11,861 nt of DNA from Cellvibrio sp. (lineage in GTDB: Bacteria; Pseudomonadota; Gammaproteobacteria; Pseudomonadales; Cellvibrionaceae). A program made the translations under genes and the position numbers. The notes under the pieces are model-generated. The model saw only the letters and a program-made list of their open reading frames with translations, was not told the origin of the DNA and did no database searches. The stretch spans positions 1-11,861 of the forward strand of contig DQHS01000046.1 in the NCBI GenBank assembly GCA_003524365.1, read 5' to 3'. Shown here piece after piece: positions 1 to 6,641 of the stretch. Each line of letters begins with the position of its first letter. Within the stretch, counting starts at the first letter, position 1.

Positions 1-31
1 TATGCCCATTGAAGCTATGCGCGCGGATTAA
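1..31 (+). CDS. FtsX-type ABC permease, C-terminal tail (partial)
   Basis: The frame starting at base 2 reads MPIEAMRAD and ends in TAA at 29-31. The form P-(I/V)-E-A-(L/M)-R is a common ending of FtsX/MacB-type permeases; the next gene ends similarly in NPIVALQDE. The tail stops 12 bases before the next permease starts, so the two are very likely co-transcribed. I infer a first permease of a two-permease export system, with most of the gene outside the window. Only nine residues are visible, so the call rests on the motif and the neighbour. Confidence 0.55.
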   Translation, partial: MPIEAMRAD

Positions 32-43
32 CAGGAGCCACTA

Positions 44-1309
44 ATGATTATCGATACGGAAAAGTGGCAAGAGATTTTTAAAACCCTCGGCCAACATAAG
101 TTGCGTACTGCCTTGACAGCGTTTGGTGTGTTTTGGGGCATTTTTATGCTCACCTTACTGCTCGGTGCGGGCAAGGGTTTGGAAAACGGCGTTAACGAAG
201 GTTTTCCGCGCGTGCCAAATATTGTCTGGGTGTGGGTGCAGGGCAATACGCAATTACCTTATCAAGGTATGCCTATAGGAAGACAGATTACGTTTAAACC
301 GGAAGATGTTGCGGCGATTGAAAAAAATGTGCCCAGTGTCGGTTTTATTCGCGGGCAAAATTCGGTTGGCATCTGGAGCGGTACGCCACCCTATGCCGTG
401 CACAAAGATAAAAACGGGACTTTTTTCGTGGAAGGAATACACGCGAAGATGGAAAACATTAACTCATTGGCGATGATTGAAGGTCGCAGTATTAATGAGT
501 TTGATGATCGCGAAAAACGCAAAACCGTTATCATCGGAACCCGTGTGCGCACGCAATTATTTGCTGAAGGTGAAAATCCGATTGGTGCAGATATCACCAT
601 CAATGGCATCAGTTTTAAAGTGGTTGGTGTTTTTAAATCCCTCGCTAACGGCAACCAGCAGCAAGAAGAAGAAAAAATTTATATCCCTAACGATACCCTG
701 CGCTATGCGTTTAACCAGGTCGGTTGGATTGGCAGTTTTGTTATTCAGCCCCAACCCGGTTTGCATGCGCGGATTGCTGAAGAAGATGTAAAAAAATATC
801 TCGCTGAACTTAAAAAAGTTGATCCTAAAGATGCAGGCGTATTTGGCAGTTTTAATTTGCAAAATGAATTCGACAAAATTGAAGGCTTGTTTACCGGTAT
901 TCAGGTATTTAGTTGGGTGGTAGCGATCGGCACCATCATGGCCGGGGCGATTGGTGTGGGCAATATCATGCTGATTGTAGTGAAAGAGCGCACCCGCGAA
1001 ATTGGTTTGCGTAAAGCACTAGGCGCAACACCCGCATCCATCACCGGCATGATTGTGCAAGAAGCGGTGTTTATCACTACAGTCGCCGGTTATTTTGGCC
1101 TGGTGATTGGCGTATTGATTCTGGAAGGCATCGCCAAATTATTGGAAGCGGGCGGTGGTAAGGCCGGATTCTTTGGTAAGCCAGAAGTGGATTTTGCTAC
1201 GGCCTTTACCGCGTTGGTGGTGTTGGTGATCTCGGGGTTACTCGCCTCATTGATGCCCGCAGCCAAAGCGGCCGGAGTAAATCCCATTGTGGCGTTGCAA
1301 GACGAATAA
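44..1309 (+). CDS. ABC transporter permease, FtsX/MacB family
   Basis: This 421-residue inner-membrane permease should form the membrane part of a MacAB-like ABC exporter that works as a mechanotransducer on periplasmic substrates. Its order is typical: a short cytoplasmic N-terminus, TM1 at about 23-43, a large periplasmic MacB_PCD-like domain to about 280, then TM2 (284-312), TM3 (331-365) and TM4 (389-412). The conserved cytoplasmic motif ERTREIGLRKALGATP lies at 315-330. It carries no ATPase domain, so a separate ATP-binding subunit is needed and probably lies upstream. The ATG has a good Shine-Dalgarno (AGGAG, 33-37). The adaptor gene follows after 49 bases. The opening (DTEKWQEIF, then HKLRTALTAFGVFWGIF) resembles a permease subfamily often found as adjacent pairs, which fits the tail at 1-31. 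The substrate cannot be told from sequence. Confidence 0.9.
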   Translation: MIIDTEKWQEIFKTLGQHKLRTALTAFGVFWGIFMLTLLLGAGKGLENGVNEGFPRVPNIVWVWVQGNTQLPYQGMPIGRQITFKPEDVAAIEKNVPSVGFIRGQNSVGIWSGTPPYAVHKDKNGTFFVEGIHAKMENINSLAMIEGRSINEFDDREKRKTVIIGTRVRTQLFAEGENPIGADITINGISFKVVGVFKSLANGNQQQEEEKIYIPNDTLRYAFNQVGWIGSFVIQPQPGLHARIAEEDVKKYLAELKKVDPKDAGVFGSFNLQNEFDKIEGLFTGIQVFSWVVAIGTIMAGAIGVGNIMLIVVKERTREIGLRKALGATPASITGMIVQEAVFITTVAGYFGLVIGVLILEGIAKLLEAGGGKAGFFGKPEVDFATAFTALVVLVISGLLASLMPAAKAAGVNPIVALQDE

Positions 1310-1358
1310 CCTATTTTTTAACAATTCAATTTTAATCAGCAATCGTAAGAAGGACATC

Positions 1359-2432
1359 ATGAAAAAGTTTATCTGGTACGCAGTGTTGGGTTTGATCGCC
1401 GTGGTATTTATCGGCACGGCCGTATTTTTATATAACAAATCCCAGGAGAAGCCTGTCACCTACACCTCGGATGCCGTGTTTAAAACCACCATTGTGAAAA
1501 AGACTGTGGCAGTGGGTAAAGTCATTCCGCGCCGCGAAGTGGAAATTAAATCGCAGGTTTCCGGTGTTGTGGAAAAGCTGTATGTCGTCGCCGGTCAGAA
1601 TGTGAATAAAGGCGATATCATCGCCAAAATTACACTGGCGCCCAATATGGTGATGCTGAACCAGGCGGAATCGCAATTGGAAACGGCTCGAATCAATTTG
1701 CAAAACGCGACCGATGAGTTTGATCGTCAGAAAAAACTCTTTGCTGATAAATTAATTTCTACCTCGGAGTACAACAAGTTTTTGTTGAACTACGATTTGC
1801 AGCGTGAAGCAGTGACCGCCGCCGAAAATAATTTGCTGCTGATGAAATCGGGCGCCACCAAAAAATCCGATAAAGTTTCCAACATGATTCCTGCTACCGT
1901 TACCGGTATGATTTTGGATCTACCTTTTAAAGAAGGTGCCTTTATCGTGGAGACGAGTTCGTTCGGTTCAGGTACAACAGTTGCCACATTAGCTGATATG
2001 AACGATATGATTTTTGAAGGCATGGTGGACGAATCCGAAGTAGGTAAAATTCGTGAAGGTATGGAATTGGAATTGGATGTAGGTGCGTTGGAAGGCGAAC
2101 CCTTTACCGCAATCCTCGAATATATTTCACCTAAAGGCGTAACCGATCAGGGTACGATTAAGTTCCAGATTCGCGCTGCCGTGAAGTTAAGCGAAAAACT
2201 ATTCCTACGTTCCAACTACAGCGCCAATGCGGATATCGTACTGGAGAAAAAAGAAAACGTAGTCGCGATTAATGAAGGTAATTTAATTGTGGAAGAAAAA
2301 GCCCAATTCGTTGAAATCGAAACTGGCCCACAAAAATTTGAAAAGCGCGAAGTTAAAACCGGTATTTCCGATGGTATCAATATTGAAATTCTGGAAGGCT
2401 TGAAAGAGGGTGATAAGATCAAGCATCGTTAA
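1359..2432 (+). CDS. Periplasmic adaptor subunit (HlyD/MacA-like)
   Basis: This 357-residue membrane fusion protein should link the inner-membrane permease to an outer-membrane channel. A single N-terminal membrane anchor spans about 4-25. A first half of a biotinyl-lipoyl domain follows at about 58-92 (SGVVEKLYVVAGQNVNKGD), then a short alpha-helical hairpin at about 97-165 and the second lipoyl half at about 178-215. The beta-barrel and membrane-proximal parts run to the end, closing with the family-typical EGLKEGDKI. The ATG at 1359 is chosen because AGAAGGA sits just upstream (1348-1354) and it starts directly at the anchor; the frame is open further up to 1287 but that would add an unlikely cytoplasmic leader overlapping the permease gene. 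It is very probably in one operon with the two permeases. No outer-membrane factor gene is in the window. Confidence 0.88.
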   Translation: MKKFIWYAVLGLIAVVFIGTAVFLYNKSQEKPVTYTSDAVFKTTIVKKTVAVGKVIPRREVEIKSQVSGVVEKLYVVAGQNVNKGDIIAKITLAPNMVMLNQAESQLETARINLQNATDEFDRQKKLFADKLISTSEYNKFLLNYDLQREAVTAAENNLLLMKSGATKKSDKVSNMIPATVTGMILDLPFKEGAFIVETSSFGSGTTVATLADMNDMIFEGMVDESEVGKIREGMELELDVGALEGEPFTAILEYISPKGVTDQGTIKFQIRAAVKLSEKLFLRSNYSANADIVLEKKENVVAINEGNLIVEEKAQFVEIETGPQKFEKREVKTGISDGINIEILEGLKEGDKIKHR

Positions 2433-2449
2433 TAGCAATATTCCATAGG

Positions 2450-2480
2450 GCGGGTTCGCGCCAACGGGCGTGTAACCCGC
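2450..2480. repeat. REP-like GC-rich hairpin
   Basis: Seven-base arms GCGGGTT (2450-2456) and AACCCGC (2474-2480) enclose a second six-base-pair stem (2457-2462 with 2467-2472, one G-T pair) and an AACG tetraloop, leaving only T2473 bulged. The sequence resembles the GGCGGGTT...AACCCGCC intergenic palindromes spread through many proteobacterial genomes. It follows the adaptor stop by 18 bases, so it may also help terminate that operon or protect its 3' end, but no clean T run follows (GAGTTTTAATTT). Whether it recurs in this genome cannot be seen here. Confidence 0.55.
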
Positions 2481-2529
2481 GAGTTTTAATTTCCCTCCAT
2501 CTTGACTTCCCCCACCAACACTATCAGAC

Positions 2530-2551
2530 TAAACTAACTGAGCTTAGTTTA
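2530..2551. promoter_or_regulatory. Palindromic operator of the toxin-antitoxin pair
   Basis: Perfect eight-base arms TAAACTAA (2530-2537) and TTAGTTTA (2544-2551) flank a six-base spacer, ending just before the GGAGG ribosome site (2554-2558) of the antitoxin gene. A -35-like TTGACT lies at 2503-2508; a -10 at normal spacing would fall at about 2526-2531, next to or inside the palindrome, though no good -10 match is seen. Phd/VapB antitoxins usually repress their own promoters by binding such palindromes, so autoregulation here is inferred from position and symmetry. Confidence 0.6.
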
Positions 2552-2562
2552 TCGGAGGTGTT

Positions 2563-2808
2563 ATGCAAACCATTAATATCCACGAAGCCAAGACCCATCT
2601 GTCGCGTTTGGTGGAGCTGGCAGCCAAAGGTGATTCCTTTATTATCGCCAAGGCGGGGAAACCCTTGGTAAAAGTGACTGCTTTAAATTCCCCGGAGCCA
2701 GCGCAGATGAAGCGAACCGGGTTTCTTGCTGGGCAGTTCCAGGTTCCCGACGATTTTGATGTTATGGGTGCGAATGAAATAGCCCATTTATTCGGTGTTG
2801 ATAAATGA
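2563..2808 (+). CDS. Type II antitoxin, Phd/YefM (VapB-like) family
   Basis: This 81-residue protein is the predicted antitoxin of the downstream PIN nuclease. The N-terminal half (1-50) is a Phd/YefM DNA-binding fold with the hallmark INIHEAKTHLSRLVELAAKGD and the strand segment IIAKAGKPLVKVTAL. The C-terminal tail (GFLAGQFQVPDDFD, then EIAHLFG) is the usual toxin-neutralising segment of antitoxins paired with PIN toxins of the COG3744 type. The ribosome site GGAGG lies four bases before the ATG. Its stop overlaps the toxin start by four bases (ATGA, 2805-2808), indicating translational coupling. It should bind the palindrome just upstream and repress the pair. Confidence 0.92.
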   Translation: MQTINIHEAKTHLSRLVELAAKGDSFIIAKAGKPLVKVTALNSPEPAQMKRTGFLAGQFQVPDDFDVMGANEIAHLFGVDK

Positions 2809-3191
2809 AGCTATTATTGGACACACATTTACTGCTATGGCTGGCGGCTACACCAAAGAAATTAAGTAAAAAGGCACGTACTTTAATAGAAGATCAAGAC
2901 AACGAATTATTTTTCAGTGCGGCCAGTATCTGGGAAATCGCTATAAAACAAACGTTGGGAAGAGAGGATTTTATTGCTGATGCGCATCTATTGCGTCGTG
3001 GACTGTTAGACAACGGTTACAATGAGCTACCTATCTTGAGTAACCATGCTGTTGCTGTAAACGGCTTACCCGATATACACAAAGATCCTTTTGATCGCAT
3101 GCTGGTAGCGCAAGCTACTGTAGAGGGGTTTGTACTGTTGACGGCGGATTTAACTGTAGCCAAGTATCCTGGGCCGATTAATAAGGTGTAA
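2805..3191 (+). CDS. vapC: PIN-domain toxin (VapC-like ribonuclease)
   Basis: This 128-residue protein is a full-length single PIN domain. The expected acidic metal-binding residues are present: D6 in LLLDTHLLLWL, E44 in SIWEIAIK, D94 and D97 in KDPFDRMLVAQA, and D115 in LLTADLTV. PIN toxins of this type cleave RNA with Mg2+ or Mn2+, often tRNA or rRNA, and are held inactive by their antitoxin. The form HKDPFDRMLVAQA places it in the COG3744 subgroup. It overlaps its antitoxin by four bases and has no good ribosome site of its own, so it probably depends on coupled translation. The catalytic set looks intact, so the module is probably functional; the RNA target is unknown. Confidence 0.92.
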   Translation: MKLLLDTHLLLWLAATPKKLSKKARTLIEDQDNELFFSAASIWEIAIKQTLGREDFIADAHLLRRGLLDNGYNELPILSNHAVAVNGLPDIHKDPFDRMLVAQATVEGFVLLTADLTVAKYPGPINKV

Positions 3192-3208
3192 TACTTCTAA
3201 AAAGTAAA

Positions 3209-3261
3209 TGAATTGGCGATATGCAAAAGTACGCAACCATTCAATGAATATCGCCAATTCA
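3209..3261. terminator. Inverted repeat between convergent genes, possible bidirectional terminator
   Basis: Perfect 14-base arms TGAATTGGCGATAT (3209-3222) and ATATCGCCAATTCA (3248-3261) are separated by 25 bases. The repeat fills the gap between the toxin stop (3191) and the stop of the convergent lipoprotein gene (3273). The - strand has a T-rich tract just after the stem (complement of 3199-3208), and the + strand runs into a T run at 3276-3281 some distance on. The long loop is unusual for a classical terminator, so a mobile or recombination-related palindrome remains possible. Confidence 0.45.
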
Positions 3262-3272
3262 ATTAGCTAAAA

Positions 3273-4034
3273 CTATTTTTTAGTGGCCGCTACTTCCAGC
3301 TCCATAAAATAAATCGTTGTAGTCCCTTCAAAACCTGAGTCAGTACCCAACAGCAACCAGAGGTTGCCTTTATCATCCGAGACAGTTGAATAGGCGCCTT
3401 TTTCGGTTATCAAAGTTTTCTTTAAATAAGTCGTCACAACATCGGTTGCACTGCATTCCTGGCTGTTAGCAAAATCGCCCGCGATGATCGCATCGCTACC
3501 ACCGGCTGCCTGGTTACCTTTATCCCAATTCAACAACAAAAAACCAGTGCCATCATTGATTGCTTTGGGTTCATTTTTTGTCGCCCCCACTTTAATCCAC
3601 ACGCTATTACCCGGCGAGCCGCCAATGCCGACGCAATTATTTTGCGCGTTAGTGCCAAAGGTCACTTTAAAACGCAAATCGTAGCGAGTGTTGGGTTCGA
3701 GTCCATCCACTTGTTTGGTAATAAACATAAACAAGTCATCGCTGTGATTATTACCGGTGATTTTAAAACCTTTGCGCGTGGTCGTTAATGCGGCTGGCAA
3801 ATTAGCGTGGCCAGAGCCCAACTCATAAAATTCCTCTTCACCGGCAGGGTAGTCTGCAAAACCCGCTTTCCAACCGGCAATACCATCATTGAAGTCGATA
3901 TGTAACATCTTGGTATTGGGATCTGCTTTGATATCGTCGTTATCGCTGCCACAGGCGCTGAGAAGGCCGAGCAAGGGAAGAACAAGCAGGGATTTTTTGA
4001 ATAACGAACTTTTGATTAAGGAAGATATTTGCAT
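3273..4034 (-). CDS. Lipoprotein of unknown function
   Basis: This 253-residue protein has a clear lipoprotein signal: basic residues at 8-14, a hydrophobic run, then LLSAC with the lipidated cysteine at 28. Residues after it (GSDNDD) have no inner-membrane retention aspartate at +2, so outer-membrane sorting is likely. The mature part is rich in beta strands, glycine and aromatics, opening with HIDFNDGIAGWKAGFADYPAG and holding single-stranded-looking segments such as TRYDLRFKVTFG, which suggests a carbohydrate-binding-like beta-sandwich. That fold is my inference; I do not recognise a named family. A GGAG site (complement of 4042-4045) precedes the start. The gene stands alone, convergent with the toxin gene, and its upstream region is long. 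No catalytic motif is visible. Confidence 0.85.
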   Translation of the reverse strand: MQISSLIKSSLFKKSLLVLPLLGLLSACGSDNDDIKADPNTKMLHIDFNDGIAGWKAGFADYPAGEEEFYELGSGHANLPAALTTTRKGFKITGNNHSDDLFMFITKQVDGLEPNTRYDLRFKVTFGTNAQNNCVGIGGSPGNSVWIKVGATKNEPKAINDGTGFLLLNWDKGNQAAGGSDAIIAGDFANSQECSATDVVTTYLKKTLITEKGAYSTVSDDKGNLWLLLGTDSGFEGTTTIYFMELEVAATKK

Positions 4035-4282
4035 CGCGGTACTCCGAGTGACATGTAGGTGAATCAGTTGACTTAACTCGGTTGATTGTGAGTCTTAGCG
4101 TTGCCAGTGTATGTGGGAGATATGTAGTAAGGCGTTAAAAAATGTAACTGCAAACAAAAGATTGATCCTCTTTGAGGGCTTGGCCTGTAAAAAGAAGCTA
4201 AGAATTGATACGGCTGAATAATCATTATCACTAGATGAAAATTACTTACTTGTTTACAACTAAAATACATCGTTCATAAAAC
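4035..4282. other. Upstream region of the - strand lipoprotein gene
   Basis: This AT-rich stretch between the two - strand lipoprotein genes has no convincing coding frame. It should hold the promoter of the gene ending at 4034, but I could not assign a confident -35/-10 pair. The one recognisable motif is the Fur-like half at 4218-4229. If transcription starts near that motif, the leader would be roughly 150-180 bases, long enough for post-transcriptional control; no riboswitch pattern was recognised. Confidence 0.5.
4218..4229. promoter_or_regulatory. Fur-box-like motif (partial)
   Basis: ATAATCATTATC matches twelve consecutive bases of the 19-base Fur consensus, equal to about two of the three GATAAT-type hexamers; on the - strand it reads GATAATGATTAT. 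It lies about 185 bases upstream of the - strand lipoprotein start. The remaining seven consensus positions do not match, so iron control is only a possibility. Confidence 0.25.
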
Positions 4283-4320
4283 AAAAACCCCCAGCCGTCA
4301 TAAAACCAGCGGGGGTTTTT
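4283..4320 (-). terminator. Intrinsic terminator of the beta-propeller lipoprotein gene
   Basis: Ten-base arms AAAAACCCCC (4283-4292) and GGGGGTTTTT (4311-4320) flank an 18-base loop. Read on the - strand it begins about 20 bases after the beta-propeller stop codon and ends in TTTTTGTTTT. The A/T symmetry would let it act in both directions, but no + strand gene runs into it. Confidence 0.85.
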
Positions 4321-4340
4321 CGCAATTACCTTTCTAGGTT

Positions 4341-6416
4341 TTAATCCGCCTTTTTCCAAGGCCCCGCAATCACCTTCGGACCATGCACATAAAATAACGC
4401 ATCACCGTGCAGAATGCCGCGATCATTACCGCCCCAGAATGGGTACTCCTGATTCTCGCTGCTCTCGCCGATAACTACACCAACGTGGTCGAGTGATAAT
4501 TTACCGTCGGCCAATCCATTAACTTCAAATTGGTACAGGCTGGTATTTACCCAGCGGCTCGACACAAACTCTTCGGTTTTTACTTCTTCGTACAAAGAGA
4601 CCGGCAAGGTAATACGCAGTTGGTCGGCACTCGCATTTAGGAAGGAGAGGGCGCGATGATCATAAAGGGCTTCGCTCCAGCTGTAGGCGCTGCCGAATAC
4701 ATGATTACTTATTTCGGTTGGTTGGGCAGGGTTGCGAATATCGTAGAGCGCAACTTTCACACCGGTCGCAATACCATCACTAGTGGCGTCATTGCCGAGC
4801 GCAAATAAATAATTGTCGCCAATCGGGTGCAAATAAGTTGAGAAGCCGGGTACTTCTAATTGGCCCGCAATTTTTGGAGCCAACGGATTGGCAAGATCAA
4901 GTACATAGAGTGGATCTTTGCGTTCGAAGGTGACGACATAGGCTTTGTCGCCATTAAAGCGCACACCATAAATATCTTCGCGCGGTTTGCCGATGGCTTC
5001 TGGTTGGGTTTTGTTGGGCAATTGTGCGATGACTTCCAATTCGCTGCGGCCATTGGCTTTTTGCAAAATGGATAATTGATGCACTGGCTCTCCGGCTTCA
5101 CCATAGCTGGTGGTGACCATGCGCAATACGCCATCGTGCTCATCCATGCGGAATGATGGCGAGCTCCAACCCAATACACCTTCCACCGAACCTGTCGCGG
5201 AATAATCGACACCATTCGTGTTCAATGCAAAACGATGCACTACGCTAAAACTTTGCCAACTTTCCCAGCGGCTGTAATCCGAACCCACCAGATAAATACT
5301 TTCCGTGGATGCGTAAACCGTTTCAACATTGCTGTTGACACACACAGACTCGATTAATTGTTGCGAACTTAAATTAATGGCGGTGATGTTAATCAGATTC
5401 AAATGGCCATCGTTCTTTGCAGTGCTGGCGGGGATCATGCAACCATTGGCACTGTTGAGCGGTTGCGGGCTGCCGCCGTTAATGGAATATTCGGGTAATA
5501 GTTTTTCTATTTGGGTTGCAAGGATTAATTCTTCGTTGGCAATTTTTGCCTCTTTGGTTTCTGCAGCGTAATCGAGCGTGGGAACACTGGGCACAAAACT
5601 GCTAATGATATAAAGCGTATTGCCAATTTTGCGTGTGCTGAGTAAATCGCCATCAATCGACATTGACCAGGATTTTGTTGGAGTTGTTGGTGTGCGTACA
5701 TCGAATAAGGTGATCTCAATGCCGTTATCCATTTGATACGGCCAGATCATTGCATTGCGTGCAGTATCCGCTTCATCTACTACCAAGGGTTTACCGTCTG
5801 CGCTCACATCGTTGACGACCTTGTCGGCAAAGGCGATGAAATCCCAAGAGCGGCGAATGGTGGCAACACCAGTGGTGCCCTGTGTGCTATCGACTAGATA
5901 CATTTCTGAAACGCTGCCCCAGTGTTCGGTGTCGAGTGGGGTATCGCTCACTTCGCTGACACTGGCATTGGCTGGGTCGGTAGCGAGAATTTTTAAACTG
6001 GCAGTTGCTCCCGCTTCGGTATATTCGGTGGGCGTTGCGAGATAAATATACTTGCCATCGTACTTCACGCTATCCGCTTCATCGACATTGGCGATTTGTA
6101 CATTGGTGCCGGAAAAGTCACCGCCGCCGGATTTGTTATCCAGGGTATTGTTAGTATCCGTCACGGCGGTTTCGCGGATCATCATGCCGTAGCTTTGATT
6201 TTGGCGAAGTGAAACACGCAGACCATTTTTTACCAGCTCGGACAATTCGTTGGCCGATGCTTGACGTAATGGGCCGGGTTCAAGTTGGCTTTCGGAAAGC
6301 GCGGAGTAATCGGTATTGACCGGTAGCTCCTTTTGAATATTGTGTTGGCTATTGGAGCCGCCTCCGCAGGCAACCAGCGGCAGGCTAAGCAGGGCTATTT
6401 TGACCATGGGTTTCAT
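4341..6416 (-). CDS. Beta-propeller domain lipoprotein (Beta_propel family)
   Basis: This 691-residue secreted protein starts with a lipoprotein signal, LPLVAC, with the lipidated cysteine at 17 followed by GGG. A low-complexity linker leads to a segment at about 104-128 (TNVQIANVDEADSVKYDGKY), a hallmark of the family of secreted beta-propeller proteins distantly related to WD40 repeats (COG4880, PF09826 as I recall). A second hallmark lies at about 482-535: GVRFNGDKAYVVTFERKDPL, then PGFSTYLHPIGDNYLFALG. The length is normal for the family. No enzyme residues are known; a binding or scaffolding role at the cell surface is likely but undetermined. The start is supported by AAGGAG seven bases upstream (complement of 6424-6429). 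It is divergent from the mipA-like operon and shares its promoter region, so common control is possible. Confidence 0.9.
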   Translation of the reverse strand: MKPMVKIALLSLPLVACGGGSNSQHNIQKELPVNTDYSALSESQLEPGPLRQASANELSELVKNGLRVSLRQNQSYGMMIRETAVTDTNNTLDNKSGGGDFSGTNVQIANVDEADSVKYDGKYIYLATPTEYTEAGATASLKILATDPANASVSEVSDTPLDTEHWGSVSEMYLVDSTQGTTGVATIRRSWDFIAFADKVVNDVSADGKPLVVDEADTARNAMIWPYQMDNGIEITLFDVRTPTTPTKSWSMSIDGDLLSTRKIGNTLYIISSFVPSVPTLDYAAETKEAKIANEELILATQIEKLLPEYSINGGSPQPLNSANGCMIPASTAKNDGHLNLINITAINLSSQQLIESVCVNSNVETVYASTESIYLVGSDYSRWESWQSFSVVHRFALNTNGVDYSATGSVEGVLGWSSPSFRMDEHDGVLRMVTTSYGEAGEPVHQLSILQKANGRSELEVIAQLPNKTQPEAIGKPREDIYGVRFNGDKAYVVTFERKDPLYVLDLANPLAPKIAGQLEVPGFSTYLHPIGDNYLFALGNDATSDGIATGVKVALYDIRNPAQPTEISNHVFGSAYSWSEALYDHRALSFLNASADQLRITLPVSLYEEVKTEEFVSSRWVNTSLYQFEVNGLADGKLSLDHVGVVIGESSENQEYPFWGGNDRGILHGDALFYVHGPKVIAGPWKKAD

Positions 6417-6521
6417 ACAGCAACTCCTTTAAGATTAGATTTATGATTTTTGTATGGACTTACAGCTTGCTGGTATCCTAAGTTGCCTTGATGGCGGAAT
6501 CTGTAATGGATGCGAACGAAT

Positions 6522-6536
6522 TTGTAATAAATTGTA
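6522..6536 (-). promoter_or_regulatory. RstA-box-like site, distal copy
   Basis: On the - strand this reads TACAATTTATTACAA, fitting TACA-N5-TTACA, the skeleton of the E. coli RstA box (TACATNTNGTTACA as I recall it). On the + strand it forms a direct repeat of TTGTAAT at 6522 and 6532, ten bases apart, as expected for tandem OmpR-family binding. A further TGTAAT half-site lies at 6502-6507, 21 bases from the TGTAAT at 6523. It points toward the beta-propeller gene, about 105-120 bases from that start. Confidence 0.5.
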
Positions 6537-6563
6537 ATAGGCACCTTGGTTGCCGGAATTGTC

Positions 6564-6578
6564 TACAATTCATTACAA
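6564..6578 (+). promoter_or_regulatory. RstA-box-like site, mipA-proximal copy
   Basis: TACAATTCATTACAA fits TACA-N5-TTACA and is a 14-of-15 inverted copy of the site at 6522-6536. Its centre (6571) lies about 40 bases before the start point expected from the TATAAA at 6599-6604, and its end overlaps the place where a -35 element would sit. That is the standard position for an OmpR-family activator. The RstA-like regulator encoded at 9989-10690 is the obvious candidate to bind it; this is inference. Confidence 0.6.
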
Positions 6579-6598
6579 CAGCAATTGCCGAAGCCATT

Positions 6599-6604
6599 TA
6601 TAAA
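6599..6604 (+). promoter_or_regulatory. -10 element of the mipA-like operon
   Basis: TATAAA matches the sigma-70 -10 consensus at five of six bases. At 17-base spacing the -35 position is CAACAG (6576-6581), a poor match, as expected for an activator-dependent promoter. The predicted start near 6611 would give a leader of about 31 bases before the ATG at 6642. Confidence 0.5.
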
Positions 6605-6641
6605 TAACAGCTGTGATAACCCACTTTTCTCTACCTTGCCT

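Noticed and set aside
4073..4270. Open frame of 65 codons on the - strand upstream of the lipoprotein gene.
   Set aside because: The composition is unlike a real protein, there is no ribosome site, and it lies in the expected promoter region.
6546..6641. Upstream TTG start that would lengthen the mipA-like protein by 32 residues.
   Set aside because: It would lie upstream of the predicted -10 and inside the regulatory region, and it would bury the signal peptide that begins at ATG 6642.
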